Source: CAZDET01 sp964504335 (lineage in GTDB: Bacteria > Bacteroidota > Bacteroidia > Chitinophagales > Saprospiraceae). From it: 48,553 nt of DNA. Each line of letters opens with the position of its first letter. Position 1 is the first letter of the stretch. Of this stretch, positions 1 to 12,200 are shown one piece after another. A program made the position numbers and the translations under genes. The notes under the pieces are model-generated. The model saw only the letters and a program-made list of their open reading frames with translations. It was not told the DNA's origin and ran no database searches. The DNA is taken from positions 1-48,553 of the forward strand of contig CAZDET010000037.1 in NCBI GenBank assembly GCA_964504335.1. The letters are read 5' to 3'.

Positions 1-41
1 CCCCCTCCCGAAGCGGGTTAGGGGTTCGAGCACGAAGTACA

Positions 42-110
42 AGTTTGGAGTTTGAAGTGTGAGACTTGAAATGTGGTTCCAAATGAGGGCACGCATCCAC
101 ACGCCAAACT
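42..110. repeat. Heptad-periodic intergenic hairpin A
   Basis: From 42 to 76 five consecutive 7-base words follow the pattern AGTTTGA (AGTTTGG, AGTTTGA, AGTGTGA and so on) with no frame slip. The downstream half carries the complement: CCAAACT at 104-110 can pair with 42-48, and CACAC at 98-102 with GTGTG at 57-61. It lies upstream of tRNA-Tyr. The same words recur at 245-314 and, inverted, at 2081-2115. Periodicity and pairing are read directly; function is unknown. Confidence 0.7.
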
Positions 111-153
111 ACATAACGTTACACCTTGACATTTTTGATACCAACATCCATTC

Positions 154-236
154 GGGGGTGCGCCGGAGTTGGAGAGCCGGGGCAGACTGTAAATCTGTTG
201 TCTCTGACTGAGTAGGTTCGAATCCTACCACCCCCA
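154..236 (+). tRNA. trnY: tRNA-Tyr (GUA)
   Basis: The acceptor stem 154-160 pairs with 229-235 over seven base pairs, with discriminator A236. The anticodon GTA is at 189-191 in a CTGTAAA loop on a five-pair stem. The T arm reads GGTTCGAATCC. The length of 83 nt reflects the long variable arm typical of bacterial tRNA-Tyr. CCA is not encoded. It is the first of three tRNAs ahead of tuf, an order resembling the Thr-Tyr-Gly-Thr-tufB cluster of Escherichia coli. Confidence 0.97.
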
Positions 237-244
237 CGAAGAAT

Positions 245-314
245 GGTGTGAAGTTTGGAGTTTGCTGGTTTACAGTGTGTATCATTCACACTACCACACG
301 CCACATTTCACACT
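245..314. repeat. Heptad-periodic intergenic hairpin B
   Basis: The spacer between tRNA-Tyr and tRNA-Gly is almost entirely 7-base words. The left arm (245-279) contains GGTGTGA, AGTTTGG and AGTTTGC. The right arm (287-314) contains CACACTA, CCACACG, CCACATT and TCACACT in exact register. AGTGTG (274-279) pairs with CACACT (287-292) around a 7-nt loop, and GTGTGA (246-251) pairs with TCACAC (308-313). It may act in separating or processing the tRNA transcript, but that is inference. Confidence 0.7.
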
Positions 315-321
315 ACCATTT

Positions 322-394
322 GCGGGAGTAGCTCAGTTGGTAGAGCATCAGCCTTCCAAGCTGAGGGTCGCGGGTTCGAGTCTCGTCTCCCGCT
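322..394 (+). tRNA. trnG: tRNA-Gly (UCC)
   Basis: The acceptor stem GCGGGAG (322-328) pairs fully with CTCCCGC (387-393), with discriminator T394. The anticodon TCC is at 355-357 in a CTTCCAA loop. The D arm and T arm (GGGTTCGAGTC) are canonical. It is 73 nt with no encoded CCA. Confidence 0.97.
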
Positions 395-486
395 CAAAGG
401 AGCTCAATAAGCTCCCAGAGCCGCCCTTGAGGTGGTTGCAGTATGAATAAGCAGTACGTATTGTTAGGTGCTGCTGTGGTAGTTCT

Positions 487-561
<75 letters not shown>

Positions 562-700
562 TGCCGCATTGTTTTTCCCGACAGAGCCGCCAGGTGACGT
601 TGGGCATTAGCAATTGGGGCGGCCGGTGTTGCGGTCGGCTCCCACTTTAGTGGCAATTTGCATTCACCAAACGTTCGCTTCGACAAAACAGTAATGATCG

Positions 701-1897
701 ATGGCTAAGGAAACATTTCAGAGAACCAAACCCCACGTCAACGTGGGTACCATTGGCCACGTTGACCACGGTAAGACAACCCTGACCGCAGCAATCACCA
801 CCGTTCTTTCTGAGAAGGGTAGTGCCAAGAAAATGGACTACGACGCGATTGACGCGGCTCCGGAAGAAAAAGAGCGCGGTATCACCATCAACACCGCTCA
901 CGTAGAATACGAAACGGATAATCGTCACTACGCCCACGTTGACTGCCCGGGTCACGCCGACTACGTAAAGAACATGGTAACGGGTGCTGCCCAGATGGAC
1001 GGTGCGATTCTGGTCGTTGCCGCCACGGATGGTCCGATGCCTCAGACGCGCGAACACATCCTGCTGGCTCGCCAGGTAGGTGTACCGAATATCGTCGTGT
1101 TCATGAACAAGGCCGACCTGGTCGACGACGAAGAGATGCTTGAACTGGTAGAAATGGAGGTGCGCGAATTGCTTAGCCAGTACGAGTACGACGGTGACAA
1201 CGCCAGCATCATCATCGGTTCTGCGCTCAAGGCTCTCGAAGGAGATGCCGATGCCAAGCAGAAGATTTTTGACTTGATGGAAGCGGTGGATACCGATATC
1301 CCCGAGCCGGAGCGCCTGGTCGACCAGCCGTTCCTGATGCCGGTGGAAGATGTATTCTCTATCACTGGTCGCGGTACGGTAGCTACTGGTCGGATCGAGC
1401 GCGGTGTGATCAATACCGGTGATCCGGTAGAAATCATCGGTATGATGAAGGAGGGTGAGAAGCCGCTCAACTCTACCGTTACTGGGGTAGAGATGTTCCG
1501 CAAAATCCTCGAGCGCGGAGAAGCTGGTGATAACGCCGGTCTGCTCCTGCGCGGTATTGAAAAGACGCAAATCCGCCGCGGCCAGGTGATTTGCAAGCCT
1601 GGGACCGTAAAGCCGCACAAGCACTTCAAGTGCGAGGTATACGTACTGGCTAAGGATGAAGGTGGTCGTCACACGCCCTTCTTCAACGGTTACCGTCCGC
1701 AGTTCTACTTCCGTACCACCGACGTTACCGGCGACGTCAATCTGCCCTCCGGCGTAGAAATGGTAATGCCCGGCGATAACGTCACGCTGGAAGTGAAATT
1801 GCTCAATGCTATCGCGATGGAGAAAGGTCTTCGCTTCGCGATCCGGGAAGGTGGCCGCACCGTAGGTGCTGGTCAGGTAACGGAAATTTTAGATTAG
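701..1897 (+). CDS. tuf: Translation elongation factor Tu
   Basis: EF-Tu is the GTPase that brings aminoacyl-tRNA to the ribosomal A site. The 398-residue product is the usual length. It shows the P-loop GHVDHGKT near residues 19-26, DCPGH for G3 and NKAD for G4, followed by the two beta-barrel domains and the conserved C-terminal region GGRTVGAGQVTEIL. The ATG gives the standard MAKETF start; no Shine-Dalgarno site is visible, which is normal for Bacteroidota. The 139-nt leader after tRNA-Thr contains a GC-rich imperfect hairpin near 616-643, but I see no clear TAnnTTTG promoter, so cotranscription with the tRNAs is likely. Immediately after the stop comes the repetitive hairpin at 1898-1951 and then tRNA-Trp. 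Confidence 0.99.
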   Translation: MAKETFQRTKPHVNVGTIGHVDHGKTTLTAAITTVLSEKGSAKKMDYDAIDAAPEEKERGITINTAHVEYETDNRHYAHVDCPGHADYVKNMVTGAAQMDGAILVVAATDGPMPQTREHILLARQVGVPNIVVFMNKADLVDDEEMLELVEMEVRELLSQYEYDGDNASIIIGSALKALEGDADAKQKIFDLMEAVDTDIPEPERLVDQPFLMPVEDVFSITGRGTVATGRIERGVINTGDPVEIIGMMKEGEKPLNSTVTGVEMFRKILERGEAGDNAGLLLRGIEKTQIRRGQVICKPGTVKPHKHFKCEVYVLAKDEGGRHTPFFNGYRPQFYFRTTDVTGDVNLPSGVEMVMPGDNVTLEVKLLNAIAMEKGLRFAIREGGRTVGAGQVTEILD

Positions 1898-1951
1898 TGT
1901 GAGTTTGGGTGTGCCTGTGTGAGTGTGGGGAATAGAAACACCCCACACTCA
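1898..1951. repeat. GT/AC-rich hairpin directly after the tuf stop
   Basis: The spacer from tuf to tRNA-Trp starts at the base after the TAG stop. It has a G/T-rich left half (1898-1930) and an A/C-rich right half continuing to about 1968. GAGTGTGGGG (1921-1930) pairs perfectly with CCCCACACTC (1941-1950) around a 10-nt loop. The outer words (GAGTTTGGGTGTG against AAACCCACAC) are related but permuted. No T-run follows, so it is not a textbook terminator; 3'-end protection or RNA processing is possible. Confidence 0.7.
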
Positions 1952-1978
1952 AACCCACACCCACACTCCTATTTATTT

Positions 1979-2051
1979 ACGGGTGTAGCTCAATTGGTAG
2001 AGCACTGGTCTCCAAAACCAGGGGCTGGGAGTTCGAGTCTCTCCACCCGTG
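1979..2051 (+). tRNA. trnW: tRNA-Trp (CCA)
   Basis: The acceptor stem ACGGGTG (1979-1985) pairs with CACCCGT (2044-2050), with discriminator G2051. The anticodon CCA is at 2012-2014 in a CTCCAAA loop on a five-pair stem. It is 73 nt with no encoded CCA. A tRNA-Trp gene between tuf and secE is a recurrent bacterial arrangement. Confidence 0.97.
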
Positions 2052-2055
2052 CCTT

Positions 2056-2122
2056 AATGGTTTGATGTGTGCCAAGAGCGTCACACTGCAAGCTGCACAC
2101 TTCAAACTCCAAACCATTTTTT
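2056..2122 (+). terminator. Heptad hairpin with T-run ending at the secE start
   Basis: AATGGTTTG (2056-2064) pairs perfectly with CAAACCATT (2110-2118), and GTGTGC (2067-2072) with GCACAC (2095-2100). The stem runs into a run of Ts (2117-2122) whose next base is the A of the secE ATG. The right half is built of 7-base words from 2081 to 2115 (TCACACT, GCAAGCT, GCACACT, TCAAACT, CCAAACC). By shape it is a Rho-independent terminator or attenuator closing the tuf/tRNA-Trp transcript. Because it abuts secE, it could also limit expression of the downstream operon. Confidence 0.55.
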
Positions 2123-2314
2123 ATGGACAAGCTTCAACTGTACCTACGCGAAAGTTACAACGAGCTGGTGCACAAGGTAACCTGGCCCAGTTATTCAGCC
2201 CTCCAGACCAACACGATTTTGGTCATTGTCGGGTCGATCATTTTTGCGTTGTTGGTACTCGTCATGGACTTATTCTCCAAGGCGGCTACTGACTTCATTT
2301 ACGGCTTGTCCTAA
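2123..2314 (+). CDS. secE: Protein translocase subunit SecE
   Basis: SecE is the small essential membrane subunit of the SecYEG translocon and stabilises SecY. The product is 63 residues, the usual size for the short one-helix form. An amphipathic N-terminal region carries the conserved stretch ELVHKVTWPS, followed by one transmembrane helix (about residues 30-51, TILVIVGSIIFALLVLVMDL). I chose ATG 2123 because the family begins at this point. The reading frame stays open upstream, but that part is repeat-derived and has no homology. The gene is followed after 12 nt by nusG, the classic secE-nusG pair. Confidence 0.95.
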   Translation: MDKLQLYLRESYNELVHKVTWPSYSALQTNTILVIVGSIIFALLVLVMDLFSKAATDFIYGLS

Positions 2315-2326
2315 GACAAACGATGC

Positions 2327-2875
2327 ATGTCTGAAGAGAAGCGTTGGTATTCTTTACGAGTCATAAGTGGCAAAGAACGAAAAATCAAAGAGCGCATTGA
2401 GTTAGAAATCAATCGCGAACACTGGGATTCGTTCATCTTCCAGGTATTGGTACCAACGGAGAAGATTTACAAGATCCGGAATGGGAAGAAAGTCATTTCG
2501 GAGCGAAATATTTTGCCGGGCTATATCCTGGTTGAGGCGACTCCCGGAAAGCTGTCGGGAGAAGTGGTAAGTACGATTGCCAATATGCCGAACGTCATCC
2601 ATTTCTTGGGAAAGGAAAATCCAATTCCCATGCGCGACGCCGAAGCCAACCGGCTACTCGGTAAGGTGGATGAATCCCAGGATGCCGGAGAGACGATGAT
2701 CGAACCGTTCATCGTAGGTGAAACAGTGAAGATTATCGACGGCCCGTTCAGCGAATTCGTCGGAGATATTCAGGAAGTCAACGAAGAGCGGAAGAAACTG
2801 AAGGTGATCGTCAAAATTTTTGGACGTGGTACTGAGGTGGAACTCAACTTCATGCAGGTCGAAAAGCAGGCCTAA
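2327..2875 (+). CDS. nusG: Transcription termination/antitermination factor NusG
   Basis: NusG binds RNA polymerase through its N-terminal NGN domain and increases processivity. Its C-terminal KOW domain contacts Rho or ribosomal protein S10. The 182-residue product begins KRWYSLRVISGKE, a typical NGN strand. The KOW motif lies at about residues 130-155 (VKIIDGPFSEFVGDI), and the end (GRGTEVELNFMQVE) is the usual NusG terminus. It is 12 nt after secE and 14 nt before rplK, so this is a tight transcription unit. Confidence 0.98.
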   Translation: MSEEKRWYSLRVISGKERKIKERIELEINREHWDSFIFQVLVPTEKIYKIRNGKKVISERNILPGYILVEATPGKLSGEVVSTIANMPNVIHFLGKENPIPMRDAEANRLLGKVDESQDAGETMIEPFIVGETVKIIDGPFSEFVGDIQEVNEERKKLKVIVKIFGRGTEVELNFMQVEKQA

Positions 2876-2889
2876 AAAGTAAGCGGAAA

Positions 2890-3336
2890 ATGGCTAAGGA
2901 AATAGATACGTTCATCAAGCTGCAAGTACGCGGAGGTGCAGCAAACCCCGCCCCCCCGGTTGGTCCGGCATTGGGTGCTAAGGGGGTGAATATCATGGAA
3001 TTCTGCAAGCGTTTCAACGCCGCAACGCAGGATCAGCAGGGAAAGGTACTACCCGTTGTAATCTCCGTATTCAAGGATAAGTCCTTCGAATTCGTCATTA
3101 AAACCCCTCCGGCTGCTACCCAACTCATGGAAGCCGCCAAACTCAAGGGGGGCAGTGCTCAGCCCAACCGCAATAAAGTCGGTAAGGTAACCTGGGATCA
3201 GGTCCGGGCCATTGCCGAAAACAAGATGCCCGACCTCAATGCCTTCACCGTAGAATCGGGCATGAAAATGGTGGCCGGTACCGCTCGCTCCATGGGTATT
3301 ACCGTGGAGGGAACGCCGCCTTGGGAAGAGAATTAG
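2890..3336 (+). CDS. rplK: 50S ribosomal protein L11
   Basis: L11 forms part of the GTPase-associated centre with 23S rRNA helices 43/44 and is needed for RelA activation. The 148-residue product has the proline-rich N-terminal domain (GAANPAPPVGPALGAKGVNI, the thiostrepton-site region) and the C-terminal RNA-binding domain ending in GTARSMGITVEG. Length and sequence are typical. The stop codon is followed at once by the octad-repeat hairpin 3341-3402, an unusually long gap for the normally tight rplK-rplA pair. Confidence 0.99.
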   Translation: MAKEIDTFIKLQVRGGAANPAPPVGPALGAKGVNIMEFCKRFNAATQDQQGKVLPVVISVFKDKSFEFVIKTPPAATQLMEAAKLKGGSAQPNRNKVGKVTWDQVRAIAENKMPDLNAFTVESGMKMVAGTARSMGITVEGTPPWEEN

Positions 3337-3340
3337 TAGG

Positions 3341-3402
3341 TTGGTTCTTTGGCCTTGAAAAAGACTGAAGTACCAAAAGACCAAGATACCAAAGTACCAA
3401 TA
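3341..3402. repeat. Octad-periodic hairpin between rplK and rplA
   Basis: From 3363 to 3402 five 8-base units follow in exact register, four sharing the core ACCAA (for example TACCAAAA, GACCAAGA, TACCAAAG). The left arm 3341-3352 pairs with 3389-3400 over 12 positions with one T-T mismatch. The element starts four bases after the rplK stop and lies inside an otherwise compact ribosomal protein operon. It has the same architecture as the heptad elements but a different word and an 8-base period. The remaining spacer (3403-3454) has a small GGG/CCC hairpin. Confidence 0.75.
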
Positions 3403-3454
3403 CAGCAGGGAGTTTCGCCCCCGAGCGGAACGCTATCACCTCAAATTAAATGAA

Positions 3455-4150
3455 ATGGCAAGAGTAAGTAAAAAGCGAAAGGAGGCGAACGCCAAGGTCG
3501 ATCCTGCCAAGCAATACGAGCTGGAGGAAGCGATGGGGTTGGTCAAGGAAATCAACACGACTAAGTTTGATGCCTCCGTCGACGTGCACGTGCGCCTGGG
3601 AATTGATCCGCGCAAGGCAGATCAGGCACTGCGTGGTACGGTTAATCTCCCACACGGAACGGGTAAAACCAAGCGGGTGCTCGCATTCGTAACGCCCGAT
3701 AAAGAAGCAGAAGCCCAGGAAGCTGGCGCCGATTACGTAGGCCTGGATGAGATGATCCAAAAGGTCAGTGACGGTTGGACCGATTTCGATGTAGTAGTGG
3801 CTATGCCGCAAGTAATGGCAAAAGTTGGTCGTCTGGGGCGGATTCTCGGCCCGCGTGGCCTGATGCCCAACCCGAAAACAGGAACGGTGACCCAGAATGT
3901 AGGGGCCGCCATTTCCGATGTGAAAGGCGGTAAAATTGCCTTCCGCGTCGATAAATATGGAATTATTCACGCTTCCGTCGGACGGGTTTCCTTTTCTCCC
4001 GACAAACTAAAGGATAATGCCTTCGAGTTGCTTGCAACGCTGCAACGTATGAAACCTGCTTCGGCAAAAGGGACGTACATGAAAACGGTTACCGTGGCCA
4101 GTACGATGAGTCCGGGGGTGAAGGTCGATCCCAAATCACTAAAGTTGTAA
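3455..4150 (+). CDS. rplA: 50S ribosomal protein L1
   Basis: L1 builds the mobile L1 stalk of the large subunit near the E site. In many bacteria it represses its own operon by binding mRNA. The 231-residue product is the standard length and carries the family signature around GRLGRILGPRGLMPNPKTGTVT, with a typical C-terminal domain. rplJ follows after 13 nt. I could not identify a convincing L1-binding mimic in the rplK leader, which is only 14 nt long. If autoregulation exists, the rplK-rplA spacer is the other obvious place for it. Confidence 0.99.
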   Translation: MARVSKKRKEANAKVDPAKQYELEEAMGLVKEINTTKFDASVDVHVRLGIDPRKADQALRGTVNLPHGTGKTKRVLAFVTPDKEAEAQEAGADYVGLDEMIQKVSDGWTDFDVVVAMPQVMAKVGRLGRILGPRGLMPNPKTGTVTQNVGAAISDVKGGKIAFRVDKYGIIHASVGRVSFSPDKLKDNAFELLATLQRMKPASAKGTYMKTVTVASTMSPGVKVDPKSLKL

Positions 4151-4163
4151 ACTCCAAGTCGAT

Positions 4164-4697
4164 ATGACCAGAGCAGAAAAAACCGCCACTATTGAGGCGT
4201 TAAAGGAAAAATTTGAGGCTTCGGAGTATTTCTATTTAACAGACGCTTCGACCCTTACGGTAGAGCAAGTCAATAAACTCCGTGGCCTTTGCTACGAGAA
4301 GGGTGTGGAAATGCGCGTGGTGAAAAACACCCTTGTTCGCAAGGCGCTTGAATCATTCCCCGAAGAGCGGAACTACGGCGGTTTGTACGAATCGCTGAAG
4401 GGACCGACGGCCCTGATGTTTACGGAGGTAGCAAATGTGCCTGCCCGACTGATTAAGGAATTCCGCGAAACCGCAGAGCGCCCCTTACTGAAGGCCGCCT
4501 ACATCGATACGGCGGTGTACGAAGGCGACGATCAAATCGAAACCCTGACCAAGCTCAAGTCGAAGGAAGAGCTACTGGGCGAGGTCATCGGCTTGCTGCA
4601 ATCGCCGGCGCGCAACCTGATCGGTGCGCTGCAATCGGGCGGTACTACAATCATGAATCTGCTCAAAGCGCTCGAAGAGCGTGAAGAAGCAGCATAA
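4164..4697 (+). CDS. rplJ: 50S ribosomal protein L10
   Basis: L10 anchors the L7/L12 dimers to the ribosomal stalk. The product is 177 residues. The N-terminal domain binds 23S rRNA and L11 (VVKNTLVRKAL is the conserved stretch). The C-terminal helix (AGSLLQSP-like region through MNLLKALEE) is where L12 dimers dock. The gene follows rplA by only 13 nt, so there is no room for a classic L10 leader directly upstream. The 71-nt gap to rplL holds a small hairpin, CGATAA/TTATCG at 4728-4742. Confidence 0.98.
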   Translation: MTRAEKTATIEALKEKFEASEYFYLTDASTLTVEQVNKLRGLCYEKGVEMRVVKNTLVRKALESFPEERNYGGLYESLKGPTALMFTEVANVPARLIKEFRETAERPLLKAAYIDTAVYEGDDQIETLTKLKSKEELLGEVIGLLQSPARNLIGALQSGGTTIMNLLKALEEREEAA

Positions 4698-4768
4698 ACC
4701 CAATTTGGCTTCCAAGCTGTTTGCGCACGATAATTTTTATCGTCCAACACTTTTAAATTTTATAGAAA

Positions 4769-5152
4769 ATGGCAGATCTCAAGGCAATAGCTGAACAGCT
4801 GGTTAACCTGACCGTCAAGGATGTTAACGAGCTTGCCAAGATAATGGAAGAGGACTACGGTATCAAGCCGGCTGCTGCCGCTGTCGCCGTCGCTGCTCCG
4901 GGTGCCGGAGGTGGTGAAGGAGAAGGCGGTGCCGCCGAGAAAACCGAATTCGACGTAGTACTGGAATCCGCCGGTGCGGCCAAACTCAAGGTCGTAAAGG
5001 AAGTGAAAGGTCTCCTGGGCATCGGACTGAAAGATGCCAAGGCAATGGTCGATGGTGCTCCCGCCACTATCAAAGCAGGTGTTCCCAAAGAAGAAGCGGA
5101 ACAGATGAAGTCCGCCCTCGAAGAGGTGGGGGCTCAGGTCGAGCTGAAGTAA
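4769..5152 (+). CDS. rplL: 50S ribosomal protein L7/L12
   Basis: L7/L12 is the multi-copy stalk protein that recruits and stimulates translational GTPases. The 127-residue product has an N-terminal dimerisation domain (ADLKAIAEQLVNLTVKDVNEL), an Ala/Gly/Glu-rich flexible hinge (about residues 36-58) and the conserved C-terminal globular domain (KTEFDVVLESAG to the end). The spacing to rpoB is 213 nt and contains a stable hairpin. That is typical of the rplL-rpoB junction, where RNA polymerase genes are expressed at lower levels than ribosomal proteins. Confidence 0.99.
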   Translation: MADLKAIAEQLVNLTVKDVNELAKIMEEDYGIKPAAAAVAVAAPGAGGGEGEGGAAEKTEFDVVLESAGAAKLKVVKEVKGLLGIGLKDAKAMVDGAPATIKAGVPKEEAEQMKSALEEVGAQVELK

Positions 5153-5208
5153 GCTGCCTCTTACGCGGAGCCGGTATTCCTCCGAGAAGGCCGCTCCGAT
5201 TGCACTAC

Positions 5209-5245
5209 AGGCTTAGCGAGTTGTTTGTCACAGCTTGCTAAGCCT
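5209..5245 (+). promoter_or_regulatory. Hairpin in the rplL-rpoB spacer (attenuator or processing site)
   Basis: AGGCTTAGC (5209-5217) pairs perfectly with GCTAAGCCT (5237-5245). The helix continues inward through G-T, A-T, G-C, T-G, T-A and G-C to a 7-nt loop, giving about 15 pairs. No T-run follows. In E. coli the same junction has an attenuator and an RNase III site; an equivalent role here is inference. A weaker TGCC/GGCA hairpin follows near 5257-5268. Confidence 0.55.
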
Positions 5246-5365
5246 ATTGTCGTATACAAACTTTCTGCCAAAAGGCAACTTTTTGCCAGATTTTGTTGTA
5301 TATTGTTTATTCGATTATAGTCAACCCAGGCGATCGCTCGTCTCACCATAAACGGATTCTTGCCA

Positions 5366-9187
<3,822 letters not shown>

Positions 9188-9218
9188 TTGCAGAAGAAGC
9201 CTTCCCAAAATAGCGTGT

Positions 9219-12200
9219 ATGCCCTTTAAGAAAAAAAATATGGTGCAACGGCAGGATTTTGATAACATCACGATCAGCCTGTCGAGCCCCGATGACATTT
9301 TAGAGCGTTCCTATGGAGAAGTACTCAAGCCGGAAACCATCAATTACCGGTCGTACAAGCCCGAGCGGGACGGTCTTTTTTGCGAACGCATCTTCGGTCC
9401 GGTCAAGGACTACGAATGCTATTGCGGCAAGTACAAGCGGATTCGCTACAAGGGAATCGTTTGTGATCGCTGTGGGGTAGAAGTGACGGAGAAGAAGGTG
9501 CGGCGCGAGCGCATGGGCCACATTAAGCTGGTCGTGCCGGTCGTGCACATTTGGTTTTTTAAATCCCTACCCAACAAAATCGGTTACCTGCTCGGATTGT
9601 CATCCAAGAAGCTGGAATCGATTATTTACTACGAGCGCTACGTCGTCATCCAGCCCGGAACTAAAGAAACGGATGGACTCACGAAGATGGACCTGCTGAC
9701 CGAGGAAGAGTACCTCGAAATCCTTGATACGCTACCGGCAGAAAATCAAATGCTGGATGATACGGACCCCAATAAGTTCATCGCTAAAATGGGGGCCGAG
9801 GCCGTAAAGGATTTGCTGGAACGCCTCGAGCTGGATCAGCTTTCCTACGACTTGCGCCACCAGGCTAACACCGAGACGAGCCAGCAGCGGAAGTCGGAAG
9901 CACTGAAGCGCCTGCGCGTAGTGGAGGCCTTCCGCGATGCCCATACCCGCATGGAAAATGCGCCGGAATGGACCATTATCCAATACCTGCCGGTCGTACC
10001 GCCCGAACTGCGCCCCCTGGTGCCGTTGGACGGTGGTCGATTTGCCTCTTCGGATTTGAACGACCTCTACCGGCGTGTAATCATTCGGAACAACCGCCTG
10101 AAGCGCCTGCTGGAAATTAAAGCACCGGAAGTAATTCTGCGGAACGAAAAGCGGATGCTGCAGGAAGCAGTCGATTCACTCTTTGACAATTCCCGTAAGT
10201 CGAATGCCGTGAAGGCAGAAGGCGGACGGGCCCTGAAGTCGCTAAGCGATATTCTAAAAGGGAAGCAAGGGCGGTTCCGCCAAAACCTACTCGGTAAGCG
10301 GGTGGACTACTCCGGTCGTTCGGTGATCGTAGTGGGGCCGACGCTGAAATTGCACGAGTGTGGCCTACCGAAAGCGATGGCTGCCGAACTGTTCAAGCCG
10401 TTTGTGATTCGCAAGCTCATCGAGCGCGGCATCGTCAAGACGGTTAAATCAGCCAAGAAACTCGTCGACCGCAAAGAGCCGGTCATCTGGGAAATCCTGG
10501 AAAATATCCTGCGTGGTCATCCGGTACTGCTCAACCGGGCTCCAACCCTGCACCGACTTTCGATTCAGGCTTTTCAGCCTCGACTCATTGAAGGTAAGGC
10601 GATTCAATTGCACCCACTCGTTTGTGGTGCCTTTAACGCCGACTTTGACGGAGACCAAATGGCGGTACACGTACCACTCAGCCAGGCCGCCATTCTCGAG
10701 GCCCAGGTGCTGATGCTGGCGAGCCACAATATGCTCAACCCGCAGAACGGAACGCCCATTACTCTGCCTTCGCAGGATATGGTACTCGGGCTTTACTACA
10801 TCACCAAGGAGCGCCGCTCCACCGATGAAATTAAGGTAAAAGGTGATGGCCGTCGCTTCTATTCTCCGGAAGAAGTACTGATCTCCTACAACGAAGGCCA
10901 GCTCGACCTACACGCTGTAATCAAGGTGCGAGTGCCCGTGGAGAATGAAGATGGCAACCTGGAGCACAAGCTGATCGAAACCACCACCGGCCGGGTGATC
11001 TTCAACGAAACCGTGCCGAAAAGTGTGCCATTCGTAAACGTACTCCTGACGAAGAAGAACCTCAAGCGCGTCATCGGTGATGTGATCGAACGCACCAGCT
11101 TCGCCGTAACGGCTGAGTTCCTTGACCAGATCAAGAACATGGGCTTCAACTGGGCCTTCAAAGGTGGGTTGTCGTTCAATCTGGATGATCTGATCACGCC
11201 TTCCGTGAAGCAAATGCAGTTGGACGAAGCCCAGTCAGAGGTAGATGAGGTTTGGGATAACTTCAACATGGGGCTCATCACCAACAACGAGCGCTACAAC
11301 CAGATCATTGATAAGTGGACCTACGCGGACAATCGCATCACGGATACGCTCATGAAGGAGCTGGCCCAGCACAAGCAAGGCTTTAACTCCGTGTTCATGA
11401 TGCTCGACTCAGGTGCTCGTGGCTCGAAGCAGCAGATTAAGCAGCTCTGCGGATTGCGGGGACTGATGGCCAAGCCGAAAAAGTCTGGCGACTCCGGTGG
11501 TGCGGTTATCGAGAACCCGATCCTGTCCAACTTCGTAGACGGACTTTCCGTACTCGAATACTTCATCTCTACCCACGGTGCCCGCAAGGGTCTGGCCGAT
11601 ACGGCCCTTAAAACGGCCGATGCCGGTTACCTGACACGTCGACTAGTCGACGTAGCGCAAGACGTGGTCGTAATGGAGGAAGACTGCGATACACTGCGCG
11701 GTATTGAAACTACGGCACTGAAGGATAATGAGAAAGTGATCGAGCCGCTGTCATCGCGGATCGCAGGTCGCTATACCCTACATGATATTGTCCATCCGGT
11801 TTCCGATGAAATGATCCTCAAAGCGGGTGAATTCATCAGTACTCGTCTGGCGAATTTCATCGAGAAGGAAGGCATCGAAATGGTGACGATCCGTTCGGTA
11901 CTTACCTGTGAAACCAAGCGCGGTGTCTGTGCCAAGTGCTACGGTAAGAACCTCGCTACCGGCCGAATTGGGGAGGAGGGAGATGCCGTGGGTATCATCG
12001 CCGCCCAGTCGATCGGTGAGCCGGGTACACAGTTAACCCTTCGTACCTTCCACGTCGGTGGTACGGCGGTGCTGTCCAAGACCGAATCGCAGATCCTTTC
12101 AAAGTTCGTTGGAAAGATCGAGTTTGACAGCATACGGACTACTACTTACACCGACGACTCCGGAAAGGATCAAAACATCGTGCTCTCCCGAACCGGTGAA

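Noticed and set aside
1..30. GC-rich hairpin-like sequence at the window start, possibly the 3' end of another tRNA
   Set aside because: CCCG/CGGG pairing is present, but the TTCGAG is not in a valid T arm and no acceptor stem can be completed. It is too truncated to call.
647..1672. A 341-codon open frame antisense to tuf
   Set aside because: Shadow of the strongly biased tuf codon usage; no homology visible and it would run into the tRNA-tuf leader.
2062..2292. Overlapping plus-strand frame of 76 codons at secE
   Set aside because: Another frame of the secE region; the secE frame carries the conserved SecE sequence.
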